Positions 11,281 through 22,567 of a DNA stretch of 64,000 bases are shown piece by piece; the first letter of the stretch is position 1, and each line of letters begins with the position of its first letter. Under the pieces are notes generated by a model that saw nothing but the letters and a program-made list of their open reading frames with translations, was not told the DNA's origin and ran no database searches. Origin of the DNA: Anaspis maculata (taxonomy: Eukaryota > Arthropoda > Insecta > Coleoptera > Scraptiidae); NCBI GenBank assembly GCA_949128115.1, contig OX421967.1, positions 56,494,855-56,558,854 on the forward strand, read 5' to 3'. The translations under genes and the position numbers were made by a program.

Positions 11281-12008
11281 GACACCGTTATGAATCCATT
11301 TCTACATCAGAAGGTGGAAAAGAAGAACTACTGGAGGACCTCAGGGAAACTCCGGAGGGCCTCCGGGGAACTCAGTCGCCAAAGAGACTTCTCTTGTACA
11401 AATTTCTTCGGCGGGTTACCCCTCGTTACGAGTCAGAGTGAGATCATCAACAGGTCTACAAGCACTTTAGGACGGCCCTGAATTATCGGAAACTATACCT
11501 TCAACTTTTTGATTTCAAACCCTAGAGCTTTTCTGTAAATGTGAGGTTATGCAAAAAGGAAATGCGGATCAAGATATTTTCTGGCGGTCGATTTTTTGTT
11601 TATTTTCTGCGATTACGTCGCCGATCAGAAGGAAATTATCGCCTGTTGAAATAACTGAATTATTCTCCCTATTATTTACACTTTTCTTCTCGCCGTCAAC
11701 CACCTCCAGCAGAGCAGACAAAACAGAGCACAAGCAGTACAAGCACAGCGACCGGGAGCGGGAGCGGGCGGCCGCAAGCAAATAAAACCAACGCCAGTCC
11801 ACAGTGGCAACACTGTATACTCCTTGCAGTAGAATGCAACTGTACGTCACTGTGCATTGCTCTACCCGTAGCCATGAATAAGAAAAAGACGGATAGATAT
11901 GCGTATGATGTGCGTTCATCAGGCTAGAGATTGTAAGCGAGGGGATGGCGAAGACGTAAGACGAAGGAATGTTTACCTCTGAGCCCGGTCAGCTGATGGT
12001 GAAAGTTC
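11281..12008. other. No gene recognised
   Basis: Mixed-composition sequence at the right edge of the TTAA-flanked block. It includes a GC-rich stretch near 11,735-11,775 (GACCGGGAGCGGGAGCGGGC) that could be promoter-like, but there is no convincing open frame. Confidence 0.25.
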
Positions 12009-12251
12009 TTAAAGGTTAAATGATTTTTTTTTTCCAAGTTCCAAGGCTTTATAAACGTAACCTCCAAAGAACTTATTATTATTTTGCTGCTGTGAGCAAA
12101 AAATGATAATTGTTTGTTGTTGTTTCTCCAATTGTAAATAATAATCAATGAAAATATATACCCTATTAGAGACCCGATTTTAGGTAAATACCGGGTATTT
12201 ACCCTGGGTATTTACCCTTAAATATAAAAACCCGGGTATTTTACATCACTG

Positions 12252-12948
12252 CTCATTACCCTTTTCAACCGTGTCAAAGAAGAGAACCGATTGAAGTCGA
12301 AGTTCGACTCATTTTCACCAATGCAATTGACGAGTGCTGAACTCTCCTGTTTGATTTCAGGAATGTTTGTCACCGAAATTTCATGTGATCTATCTGGCCA
12401 CGAAGAATGTGGTAACCTCATCCATGATGGTCCACTCCACCAAAATTCGGAGCCGATCAAATTGTTTGGATATGCCCCTCGTGATGCTAGATCAGCAGGG
12501 TTGTCCCTTGATTGGATATAATTCCATTCATATGCACCGGTTAACCTCTGAATGTCAGCGATTCTATGGCTGACAAAGGTCTGAAGCAACCTGGGATTCG
12601 TTTTTATCCAACACAATACAATTTGTGAATCACACCACAGGTGCATGGTATGATCAATGGTGAGTGCCTGACGAACTCTTGTTATCAAATGTGCAAGCAT
12701 CAAAGCACTGTACAATTCCAATCGTGGAATTGTCAAAACCTTGAGTGGTGCCACTCGTGTTTCAGCACACAACAAATTAACGTTAGCATTCTGGTATGCA
12801 TCGACACATCGTGTGTAGATACACACCCCATAACCTAGCTGGGAAGCATCACAGAAGCCATGTACCTCGACCGAGACCGCGTTGTGGGTAAGCACGTGTC
12901 GAGGTATTTTCAGCTTGTTCAGAGACTTGAGCTCGTCCCTGAACTTCT
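12252..12948 (-). pseudogene. BEL/Pao pol, RNase H part
   Basis: Minus-strand segment directly upstream, in element order, of the integrase part at 1,256-2,772. The junction residues RLKRVMS | YCLRFLSNLK join in frame across the hAT-like insertion. Motifs of the BEL/Pao RNase H and connector region are visible: FRDELKSLNKLKIPRHV, HGFCDASQLGYGVCIYTR, IPRLELYSALMLAHL, LWCDSQIVLCWI, and NPADLASRG. No stop occurs within it. It ends abruptly at about 12,948 where an unrelated non-LTR fragment begins; the reverse transcriptase, protease, gag and 5' LTR are not in the window. Confidence 0.9.
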
Positions 12949-13502
12949 TTTGAATATTTCAAAAGTGTTTACACCTTACCTACCTTCAACAGTCAAGTTT
13001 CGCTGTCTACTCCTGAGCGTGCGTCTCTGGATGGTATCACTGCTGGGCTGGTGTCTAGAGATGACGTTGTGGCGGCTGCCGGAAGGATTGGGAACAGTAT
13101 GACTTCGGGTGAGGACATGGTGCCCGGTTTCCTGGTCCGCGACTGTGCTTGTGTCCTTGCCGATCCTTTGAGATTCATCTTCAATCTAATCCTGATTACC
13201 TTAGCGTACCCCAAGACTTGGAAACGGACCAAGGTCTGTCCGGTGTTGAAGAAGGGCGATCCTTCAGCCCTCAACAACTCCCGTCCAATATCGCTGATTT
13301 CCAACTTCGCCAAGATTTTTGACACTATCCTCTACAATCAAATCTATCCACAGGTGAAAAAACATATCTCTCCCTTCCCACACGGTTTCATGGAGGGAAG
13401 ATCCACAATTACAGATCTGGCGTGTTTCTCACAGTTCGTATCCGAGACTTTGGACTCCGGAGGCCAGGTTGACGTGGTGTATACGGACATTTCTAAAGCT
13501 CT
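12949..13502 (+). pseudogene. Non-LTR retrotransposon RT fragment (Jockey/CR1-like)
   Basis: A plus-strand open frame without a start shows the fingers and early palm of a non-LTR reverse transcriptase: YFKSVYTLP, SGEDMVPGFLVR, YPKTWKRTKVCPVLKKGDPS, NSRPISLISNFAKIFD, HGFMEGRSTITDL, and motif A beginning YTDISKA. It stops right after motif A at about 13,502, and the catalytic FADD/YADD box is absent. It is truncated at both ends and abuts the BEL fragment on the opposite strand, with no visible target duplication. Confidence 0.85.
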
Positions 13503-14352
13503 CGGCGGCCCTGTAGATATGCAACCCACAATGCAACTCTCAAATGTCGCGAAGTCGTAGAGCGGGGCTCTATTCAAGGTTTAGTTTGAAAAAAAAACCT
13601 GATTTTCACACTTGGACGAACACAGGAAGACATATTTGTAAACGTACGACACTCGGAGCGGACTAACGGACTCAAAAATGGCGAATAAATAGTTGAAGTT
13701 GACGTTGACGGTTTGGTTGACATTGACAACAGCGAAAAGTGACGGCCGTTGCCTGTCAAACTGGAAATTAGGGTTGCATACGCACGTCCGACCAATGTAA
13801 AACGCGGTCATTCATAATTTAATGAACGACGCGGACTTTCTGATGAAGAATAAAATAAGTAGTCACTAGTGTGTATCAACTTGCGGAGTTAATTTTATCA
13901 ATGGCTGCAAAGTGCAGCAGGAAGTCGATAGTAATTTCAACTTAATATCTTGAACGTCAACTTGATTATAGGTACCTCAACTTTCTCGTCGAAGCTCGCT
14001 ATCTATTATTTTATTACACAGAACTCCCAAAAAGCACTTCGAACAGGTCAATAACCGAACGGGGACGTAGCCATTTTGGAACGCAGCGTGTTTGAAGAGG
14101 CGCCATGATTTTAGTTCTATGGGAGAGCCAATTACTGACTAGAGGGCGCGATGATCTCTATCCCTCTATTGTTGAATGGCATGTACTAATGACAGTTGCC
14201 TGTTATGCCTGACGTGGATCGGCACTATCAGCAGTATCTTGTTGGGTCAATAATTGTACCAATATGTGATTCAAGATTCAACCAGGTAGACATATTGTTC
14301 CTTGTTTGGTTGACATCACTTCCAATTTCTTGCACCTGTCCATCAACACAGA
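13503..14352. other. Upstream region of zinc-finger gene 1
   Basis: No protein recognised. The distal part presumably includes the promoter and first exon of zinc-finger gene 1 (the exon ends at 14,354), but I see no clear TATA box or initiator. Confidence 0.3.
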
Positions 14353-15788
14353 ATGTAAGCTGCTGAATGCCTTGAAAAGTTCGTATCAAAGTCCCATTTC
14401 TGTGCCATTTCAGGTTAGAATTACCCGAAATGGTTGACACGTACAGCTGCTTGCAATGTTCACATCGGACCGAATCTGCCTTCCAACTCACCCACCACGC
14501 CCAGAGGAATCACAAAAACATTTATGCAGCCGAACTGTACCATGCTATCGTCGAACTCGAAGAGTTTCCTTGCATCTGCTGCCACCACAAAAGCTACTAT
14601 CAGTTCGAATTGTACGAACACTGCAAACAAGTACATAATCTGGGGACCAAAAGGAATGAAAATGCGGCGTTTCGTGCAAAACTTGAAAGATATCCGTGTA
14701 ACTGTTGCGGGTACAAGTCGGATTCGAGTTTATTTTTTGTAAAACACCACGATTTGTGTAAAAATGAGCCGGCGGGGCGACCACAGCAAACCACAGAAGA
14801 GGCCGGAGACGTGGTGTCGTCAGATTTGGGTAGGACTGGTGCAAGAAGAAGAGATATCGAAGTGACAGAATTGAACGTGTCGGCGCACGATTCAAGTGGA
14901 AAACTCGACGACTTCAATCGCAATCATTGTTCGTATCAAGCTACACGAAGGTCAAATTCAAAAACGCAGATGTTGAAACATGCTGCGAATGGAGAAATCA
15001 ACTGGTTTCAGTGCAAGCATTGTTCGTACCGAGGTAAACAAAAGGTACATTTGAAAACGCACATGTTGACACATGCTGCGAATGAAGAAATCAACTGGTT
15101 TCAGTGCAAGCATTGTTCGTACCGAGGTAAACAAAAGGTACATTTGAAAACGCACATGTTGCAACATGCTGCGAATGAAGAAATCAGCTGGTTTCAGTGC
15201 AAGCAGTGTCCGTATCGAGTTAAACGGAAGGAAAATTTGAAAACGCACATGTTGAAACATGCTGCGGATGAAGAAATCAACTGGTTTCAGTGCAACCAGT
15301 GTCCGTACCGAGCTCAACAAAAATCACGTTTGACAGAGCACATTGTCAATAAACATGCCGAGATTGAAGAAATCAACTGGTTCCAGTGCAACCACTGTCC
15401 GTACCGAGCTAAACGAAAGTCACGTCTGAGAGAGCACATTGTCAATAAACATGCCGAGAATGATGAAATCAACTGGTTCCAGTGCAACCACTGTTCGTAC
15501 CGAGCTAAACGAAAGTCACGTTTGACAGAGCACATTGTTTCTAAACATGCTGCGGATGAAGAAATCAGCTGGTTCCAGTGCAACCATTGTTCGTACCAAG
15601 TCAAACATGAGCGTTTTTTGAGAAGGCACGTGATCAATAAACATGCTGCGGATGAAGAAATCAACTGGTTCCAGTGCGACCGTTGTTCTTACCGAACTAA
15701 ACAAAAACCATATTTGAAAAAGCACATGTTGACACATAATGAGAGGGCTAGCGAAGTGCCCTGTGCCTGTGTATTTTGTGATTATTAA
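14353..15788 (+). CDS. C2H2 zinc-finger protein, paralog 1
   Basis: Predicted coding sequence joins 14,353-14,354 to 14,414-15,788 across a 59-nt intron (14,355-14,413, AT|GTAAGC...TTTCAG|G). Splicing creates ATG TTA GAA TTA CCC GAA ATG, giving a 458-residue protein that begins six codons before the intact ATG at 14,430. It has three N-terminal fingers shared with the paralogs (CLQCSHRTESAFQLTHH, CICCHHKSYYQFELYEH, CNCCGYKSDSSLFFVKHHDLC), an acidic spacer, one degenerate finger, eight canonical fingers of the FQCxxCSYRxKxKxxLxxH type, and a broken last finger (CACVFCDY). Linkers are AANEEINW-like, not TGEKP. It is probably a nuclear nucleic-acid-binding protein; the target is unknown. Repeat units near 15,000-15,160 are nearly identical. 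Confidence 0.88.
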
Positions 15789-17332
15789 ACCACGAAATTT
15801 GGCATAGGTACCTACTTGTTCAGACCCTCCTTTGCAATTCCAGATGTGGCGCCACGCAAGATTTTGTGCTAGAGGCACTGTATTGCGGTTAATTTATCTG
15901 CTAGGGGTAAATTCTGGAAAAATGGTTCCTGGCCTGTCTCTGGCACCGCAGTCGGGATTTTTGAACTCTGTTTAGTTGAAAAGACATGTAGAAATTAGTG
16001 AAAAGTACATTTTTTACGAGCAAAGTTCCAAATTACGATTTTTTATTATGTGACCGAACATCATCATCCTCAGTTTATAGGTATACTCTTATTTGAATCT
16101 TCTCCTCCCAATTCACCACTAGGTACTGCGCCATAGCTTTTGCTGCCTTCTTGGGACCCTATTTTCGGAACCGGGGAATAGATCACCAGGTGATGTTGCC
16201 AAGGTGACAGCCAATCACAGCTCTGGTTGCCTAGCAACTTCGCATAGGAACGGATCACACGTTTCCCGAAAATAGGGCCCTTGGTCGTTTTTCCGTATGT
16301 GTGCATTGGTTCCACTGTTTCGCTGCACCCCAGATATTTAATTTCTTGTTCTCACTTTGTATTGCTGTCTTTCCACTTCCATTCTTTTTCTCCCTCTCTA
16401 TTTTTTCTTAGCTCCTTAAAAATCATCACTTGAGCTTGCTCACGTTCAGGACCATGTCTTGCTAGATGTTTTTCCAGTAGTTCCATCATCAGCTTAAGCT
16501 GTCTTTCGTCTTTGGCCAGCAGAACACTGCTACGTGTATCAGCAAGATGGCGTCGTCAATAAAAGTCGCAGAATATCACAGCCTTGCCAAATAACTGAAT
16601 CATTCCACAACAGTTGATCTCATAGAGCTTTTACTTAGAAGAAACCGAGGAAGAAACATTACAAACAAAGTATAGTCACCCGGAAATCCTGCAGAAGCTC
16701 TTTCCCCGATGATCACCTGTGAAAGCAATGGACTCAAATCACGAGACTGAAGTTGAGAAAGGAGAGTTCCAGAAAAATAAAGCTGACATCAGCATTTTAT
16801 ATAAGGTTGGTGAACCATCTGGAACAAAGACTGAAGGACCAGGAAAGGATAATCGATCTGCTAGATGGCCGCAATCGAAACAACGCGGGAAGTGAGGTTG
16901 AGAAGCAAGCTGTCAATAAGTCGGACAAAAAACAAAGGATCAATCATGCAACGAACACGCAAGCTGATAACCATGAAAAAGACAAAATTCCTCAAATGGA
17001 ATTTTTTGTTTTTGTGAAATTTTGGAAATTTCAGAGACAAAACTTGAGAAGGAAACTTTGAGAATTGCACTCCCATTTTGAAACTGGCATTGGCATTTGA
17101 AACTGGGAGATGCACCTAACTAAGACAAGGAAGTGAACGAAAAATATATCTTATTGATTATGTTGTGAAGTCGGTTATGACGTTGTAGCTGGCTATATTG
17201 GACCCGAATTCAAGGCAAAGAGCACAAAGAAAAAAAAAGTTGTGACGTTGGAGCTCTATTTTCAACAATGCTGTGTGTAGTCTGATGACGCGACGCGGTT
17301 ATTGACTTTGTTGTGACTTGTTCTAAAGTAGG
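15789..17332. other. Intergenic; small TIR sequence and an unrecognised open frame
   Basis: A short inverted pair (TTGGGACCCTATTTTCGG near 16,152 and CCGAAAATAGGGCCCTTGG near 16,266) suggests a MITE of about 130 bp. A plus-strand open frame at 16,753-17,061 (no ATG at its start; it contains NHLEQRLKDQERIIDLLDGR, probably helical) is lysine- and glutamine-rich and could be an ORF1 remnant. I cannot assign it. Nothing else was seen. Confidence 0.3.
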
Positions 17333-19105
17333 TACTCAACAAAATAAATGTCACCCTGCAAAATTTGACCTAACTTTGAACCTAGTTTTGGAATGTCACA
17401 AGCAAATCAATCAATTTTTAGACCGTTCGCTAGCCCAGTCCTTCAGCTATTGATCCGTATTTTTTAAATAGATGAAATATTTCACATAATATTTCTACAG
17501 GGTGTTCGAAAGACTAGTGCAGGTATTTTTGAAAGTTTGACATACTCCCTCTTGAGCGAAAAATTTTTTTTCTTGGATTTCAACATCACCGGCAAGAAGG
17601 TAGAGCTCATACCTCGGGACGGCTCTTGAATTCCTGGTTTATCTCTTCAATTTACAGACTGACCTCAAGAAGTCAACTTTTTGGAGTTACAGCTGTAACT
17701 TTCTCAGTCGCTGACCGATTTTCGAGATTTCAGGCTCATTTTGAAGCTGAAGCCTCAGGTAGGATCACAGAATCAAAATCAATAACTCGAAGCAAACAAA
17801 AAAAATACAGGGTTGCATAAAAAGCGACCAAAACCTGAACCGCTCTTGGAATATAAATTGGGAGAAAAATCGGATGAAAATCTGCTCACCTTCGAAAGAA
17901 TCATCCATTCTGAATACTCCAAGGTATCCTTTGGACAGTCAATTTTTGAGAAAGGAAGAGGACAGGAAGTGCAGAATATGTGAAATTGAAGAAGAAACAA
18001 TAACCCACCTGAAAGGAACCTGTGAAGAAATTTTGAGAGACGAAAGAACGGAGAAGGAGATACTAAGAGAGGACGGAAGAGGTCTGGCATGGATGAGAAG
18101 AGTGGAGGAAGAAAGAAAAAAGAAAAAAAATACGAGCTGTTTAGTTTTTAATGAATTGTAAGATTGTTTTTTGAATTGTAATAAGGATAATAGTTGTGTT
18201 ATGGCGGCAGCCATTCAAAGCTGTAAAGCAGGAATAATTAAATTGAATTGAATACTTCAAGGTATCCTCTTCTTGAATGAGACCTGAATTGTTAGTGAAA
18301 GGAACCAAATTATAACCGCATGTTTTCGGAGGAGAATCGGAGCTTTGCTCACATGAGGCTGTTCGTAACCAACGTTATAAAAATCGGAACAATCACTCAC
18401 TTGCCGATCACTGTTTGTTAGTGATTATTAGGCTTTTGTTACTTTGGTTACGAACATTTTCAGCTGCACAAATGCGATATTTCCCGTTCAAAACACTCAA
18501 ATGTGGCCTGTTAACCAGCAACTCTAGTCCCATAGAAGAAAAAAGCACCTTGAAGTGTTCAGAATGGATGGTACTTCAGAAGGTGAGTTGATTTTCATTC
18601 GATTCTCCTCTCTGCCTAGATTCTGAGAGGAGTTCAGGTTTTGGGTCACTTTTCATGCAACCCTGTATCTTGAATGTCTGTCTTGAGTTGATTTTGATTC
18701 TTTGGTAGTTCTACCGGAAGCTTTCGTTTCAAAATGAACCGAAAATTTTGAAAATCGGGCAACGAGGAAAAGAGTTATTAATGCACTACAAAAAAAGTCA
18801 ACTTTTTTAGGTCGCCCTGTAAATAAAGGAGATACACCGAAAATTCAAGAACCATCTCGAGGTATGAGGTCTACATTTCTGTCTATGATGTTGAAATACA
18901 GTAAAAACATTTTTTGTTCAAGAGGGAGCATGTCAAACTTTCAGAAATTTTGCACTAGTCTACTGAGCACCCTGTATAAATATTATAGGACTGGGCTAGC
19001 GAATGATCTGAGAATTGATTGAATTGCTTGTATCATTTCAAAGTTGTCTAGGTTCAAAATTGGGTCAAATTTTACTGGGTGAGACTTATTTTGTTGATTT
19101 TTATT
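17333..19105. repeat. Large foldback element
   Basis: Sequence from 17,333 rightward is matched by inverted sequence ending at 19,105. Examples are CTCAACAAAATAAATGTCACC against its partner near 19,080-19,105, CGCTAGCCCAGTCC near 17,430 against GGACTGGGCTAGCG near 18,990, and CAGGGTGTTCGAAAGACTAG near 17,500 against its partner near 18,950-18,974. An inner element with CAGGGTG ends and TA flanks seems to sit inside a wider palindrome. The arms are about 500-600 bp. The left arm is interrupted by the retroposon at 17,931-18,248. Confidence 0.7.
17931..18248 (+). mobile_element. 5'-truncated non-LTR copy (ORF2 C-terminus)
   Basis: A 318-bp insertion bounded by a 20-bp target duplication (17,911-17,930 and 18,249-18,268, one mismatch). 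It encodes the last 76 codons of a non-LTR ORF2 (open through 18,158, stop at 18,159-18,161), including a C-terminal CCHC knuckle (CRICEIEEETITHLKGTC). A 3' untranslated region follows, ending in AATTAAATTGAATT. The knuckle is common in non-LTR ORF2 proteins. Its bases from 17,995 onward are present again at 23,653 within the duplicated 2.6-kb repeat. Confidence 0.85.
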
Positions 19106-20621
19106 TTACTTTCATCAATGCAGAGTGTTGTTTAGATAACTTATGCCAGTTCATTGGAGGTTCATACCTACAGTTGAAATTCAACTAGACAATACAAATT
19201 TGTGGATTTATTTCAACTCGTTACATAATTTTTTATCAAATTGTACTGTTTCTCTCATTTCGACCGTTGGCTATGATTGTCGTCACCCCCCCTTCTACTT
19301 TGGACCTCTTACCTACGTTTTTGCTTACGTTGTCGTTTTACTCAGGTTCTACTCGAGACGAGAACCGAACTTTGGGGATGCGGATTGTATTGAAAAGTTG
19401 AACAAAAACACGAATTGACAGCAAACAAAATGAACTTTTATTAAAATCATCAGCAAAATTTAAATGAATCAGATTCTTTTCATAAAACACCTAACACAGG
19501 ACTGACAGACTTGCAAAATGACACACAATAGACCAAATGAACAAAAACAATCAAAAACACAACAACAAAATCTGTAATATTGTCAGTCAAAGAAAAACAG
19601 GAGAGTGACGTGTTCGGAAAAGGGCACCCAGTGGAAGAACCCAGCCAAACAAACCGCTGAGTTGAGCCTAAAGAAGAAGACTCTCACATATGTGACAGAA
19701 TGACAAGCAAACTCACTGATAAATTCCGGTATTCAATGTAAGTGCAATTAGTAAAAACAACATCGCAGAAACATCAGTGAACAAATGTAAAACACATCAG
19801 TAAACAATGCATAATGAATCAACAAATCAACAATGCAGATAAAATCATATCAACAATGCATAACAACCCAAAACAACACTTGAGCTCGAATGTGAAACAA
19901 AGAAAATCCCATACGCGTTACGATGCCCGTGTTCTCCCCGCGTCCGCCTGTTATTTTTAGCCGATCTGCATTTCTTACACACTGTGACATCATCCAGAGG
20001 AACAACGCGTACACACGTCCAGGGCCGTTGGGCATCCCAGAAAATTAGTGAAATACATGAGACGCGTAGGGAGCCTCCATCCTCATTTCAAGCTGGGCTG
20101 TAAAAACCGCGAAAACCTCCTTTCGGTCCTCTTTTTTTGTTCTGAATTCCCGGAAACAAATAAATTGACGCCCGACGCAGGTTTAAATTCATAGTTCGGC
20201 CCTTCATGCGTGAAAACAAAAATTGAATCGCCCAAAAACTGATGCAGTCACACCAAAAGCGTTTGGGAAATTATGTTGGTGAATAAATGAAAAATTACCC
20301 ACCTCTGAGAGCCAGTCTTGACGGACGTCGGGCACATCTGGCTGCGACAAAGCACGGCAGAAGAATCCCCTGCTTGTGCTCTGCGCTACTGGAAATAAAT
20401 AGTTCTTTCTATACAGATTGGGCTCTTCTGCGACGGCGTGGACAAGTATAGGTAATAGCGGTATATTGGATCAGGCCATAATTTCGAACAAATGATCAAT
20501 TTTACCATTACAATTAACAAATGGATGCATGGAATGCGTCAAAATTTGTGCTAGAGCATGTAAAAGTATAACATGTTGCTAGGAAAGTAAGCAAGAAACT
20601 AAATGTTTGCTTGATTTTTGA
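17995..20621. repeat. 2.6-kb direct repeat, copy A
   Basis: Nearly identical to 23,653-26,293 (offset about 5,658), differing mainly by scattered substitutions and a poly-C length change (near 19,286 versus 24,943). It starts inside the retroposon at the string AAACAATAACCC and contains the right arm of the foldback element. From 19,106 on it holds sequence with no recognised gene. On the minus strand that part has a possible poly(A) signal (AATAAA near 19,436) and exon-like open stretches near 19,990-20,240 and 20,310-20,400, but I cannot assign them to a family. Confidence 0.9.
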
Positions 20622-20623
20622 TA

Positions 20624-22567
20624 CTAATATATAATGTGGTCTTGTGCACTGTGTCCTTTCCGGAATCCACTCTGTACTTCTAGTAATGTAGGGTCTATTA
20701 TTGTTCTTAATCTCTTCTCTAGTATCTGTTCATAAATTTTCATCGGTATGCTTAATAATGTGATTCCCCTATAGTTCTCGCATTTCTTGTTATCATTTTT
20801 TTTGTAAATTGGCACCATCTTTCCTACTTCCCAGTCAGTTGGTATCTTTTCTTCCTTCCATATTTTGTTAAATAATTCCAGCATCAATCTTGTTCCTTCT
20901 TCACCTAAATTCTTCATCATTTCTGGTGTAATCTTGTCATGTCCCGGTGCCTTTCCATTTTTCATCCTTCCCAATGCCTCCTTCAGCTCCTCTTCTGTTA
21001 TCGCTTCTTCATTTCCATCGTTATCGTCTTCCTTCTCTTCAATTGTTGTTTCTTCATCTGTGTGTCTAATCTGCTGTGTATTTAGTAACTCCTGGAAGTA
21101 CTCTTTCCATCTTGCCATGATATCATTTTTCTCAATCAATAGTACTCCTTCTTTATTTTTTATTGTATTCACCTTTGCTCTTTTTCCCGTTCTTAGTGTT
21201 TTCAATATCCTGTAGAATAGTTTTTGGTTTTCCTTACTATTTACTTCCATTTTCTCTCCGAACTCTTTCCACGATTTTTCTTTGGCCTCTAATATGATTT
21301 TCTTTACTTTATTTCTTTGTTCTTTGTATTTCCCAAATGCTTCTTCTGTTCTTTGTCCCAAGTACTCCTTCCATTTCTTCTTCTTCAGTTTTACTTGTAT
21401 TTTTATTTCTTCTGTCCACCATGATGTGCATTTCTGTTGATTATTTGTTTTGCATACTCCGCATGTATCTCTGGCTGCGTCCATTATTATTTGCTTGAAT
21501 CTCAGCCATGTCTGTTCTGCATTCATCTTTTTTAGTTTTCTTTTCTCAGTTTGGATTCTGTGGCTAATCAGTTGTTCATATGCTTCTGCTGTCTCTCTCT
21601 CTTGTAGTTTGTATGTTCTTAGGGTTTCTTGTTGTACTTTATCTTCTTTCTTGTATGTGTCTTTGTGTTGTCCATTAATATTTTTTATCTTTGCTACCAC
21701 CAGAAAGTGGTCGCTGTCGATCTCCGCTCCTCTTCTCACTCTGACGTCTGTGATAAGTTTTCTGTTGGTTTTTTCGACCAGAATATAGTCTATTATTGAG
21801 TTTTCTTCTTTGTTTGGTGCTTCTCTGGTATATTTATGTATCTGTTTATGTTCATAGAATGTATTTGCCACTATAAAGTTATGTACCATACAATAATCAA
21901 TTAGTCTTTCTCCGTTGTTGTTTCTTTTCTTTTCTCCGTGCTTCCCTATTGTTTCTGCCGTTCCGTTGTCTTTTATTCCAACCCTGCCATTGAAGTCTCC
22001 TGCAACGAAAATTATTCCTTTGCTAATTTCCGTCACTCTTTCCAGTTCATCCCAAAATGTGTCCTTGATTTCCCTACCATCATCGTCGTTTGGTCCGTAA
22101 ACTGCTATTATTGTTAATCGATTTTCTCTGTCTAATGATATTTCTACTGTTACTATTCTTTCTGACCATGCTTTCCAGTGTGATATATTTCTTGCAATTT
22201 TCCTACTGATAATACATCCCACACCTGCTCTTGCTCTTTCATTTTCTGGTACGCCGCTATATAGTAAAATGTGTCCATTGTCGAGTTCTACTTCGCCTTC
22301 TCCTTTCTTCTTTGTCTCCGTAATTACCAATATGTCCAGTCCTTCCTTTTCAAATTCGTATTCTAAATCCTTTTCTTTGCCATTTACACTTCGTATATTC
22401 CATGTAGCCAGTTTCCATTTGCCTCTGTCGCGTTTTTTTATTTCCAGTAATTCATTCTTCCCCTTTATTAGTTTCTTGTGTTTGTTCCTTGCTAGTGTCG
22501 CCATTGTTCGTCCATGTTTGTGTGTTTTGTTTTCTTCTTCTACTCCATTGGCTGTTCCCTTCTCCAT
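20624..22567 (-). pseudogene. Non-LTR ORF2: endonuclease and start of RT
   Basis: A 647-codon open frame on the minus strand. The N-terminal half is a full apurinic-type endonuclease with ATWNIRSVNG, VITETKKKG, VYGPNDDD, GDFNGRVG, IDYILVE and SDHFLVVAKI, which nicks target DNA to start target-primed reverse transcription. The second half opens the reverse transcriptase (APGHDKITPEMMKNL, WEVGKMVPIYKKNDNKK, YRGITLLSIPMKIYEQILEKR, SGFRKGHSAQDHI) and is cut off before motif A at 20,624. The start overlaps the end of ORF1 by 28 nt. The 3' half of ORF2 is absent, so it is inactive despite lacking stops. The clade is not resolved. Confidence 0.9.

Larger units (their letters stand above)
2923..12008. 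mobile_element. 9.1-kb block flanked by TTAA
   Basis: Compared with the short copies of the surrounding hAT-like MITE, this block is extra. It is bordered by TTAA on both sides (2,919-2,922 and 12,009-12,012), and the short copies carry a single TTAA at this point. That is the signature of a TTAA-targeting element (piggyBac- or Kolobok-like). The ends are GAGCTTTGG and, read inward from the right, GAACTTTCACC, so at best a very short imperfect terminal repeat. No transposase was seen. The interior holds later insertions: foldback MITEs, a Harbinger fragment, a Penelope tail and a SINE. Confidence 0.55.
2773..12251. mobile_element. hAT-like element (composite), 8-bp TSD
   Basis: The outer ends are CAGTGATGT at 2,773 and its complement ACATCACTG ending at 12,251, flanked by the 8-bp duplication CTCATTAC (2,765-2,772 and 12,252-12,259). 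The BEL pol frame joins exactly across the site, so this is a clean insertion. CAGTGATG-type ends and an 8-bp duplication are typical of the hAT superfamily. The first 150 bp and last 240 bp match the 382-bp element at 48,718-49,099 and the truncated copy at 62,523-62,789. The ancestral element was therefore a short, AT-rich, non-coding MITE with many GGGTA/TTTACCC iterations. Everything between 2,923 and 12,008 was added later. No transposase is present. Confidence 0.85.

Noticed and set aside
14958..15878. Long open frames antisense to the zinc-finger genes (and similar ones at 30.2-31.2, 49.9-50.7 and 60.4-60.8 kb)
   Set aside because: They mirror the repetitive finger units, have leucine/arginine-rich shadow composition and match nothing; they are by-products of the sense repeats.
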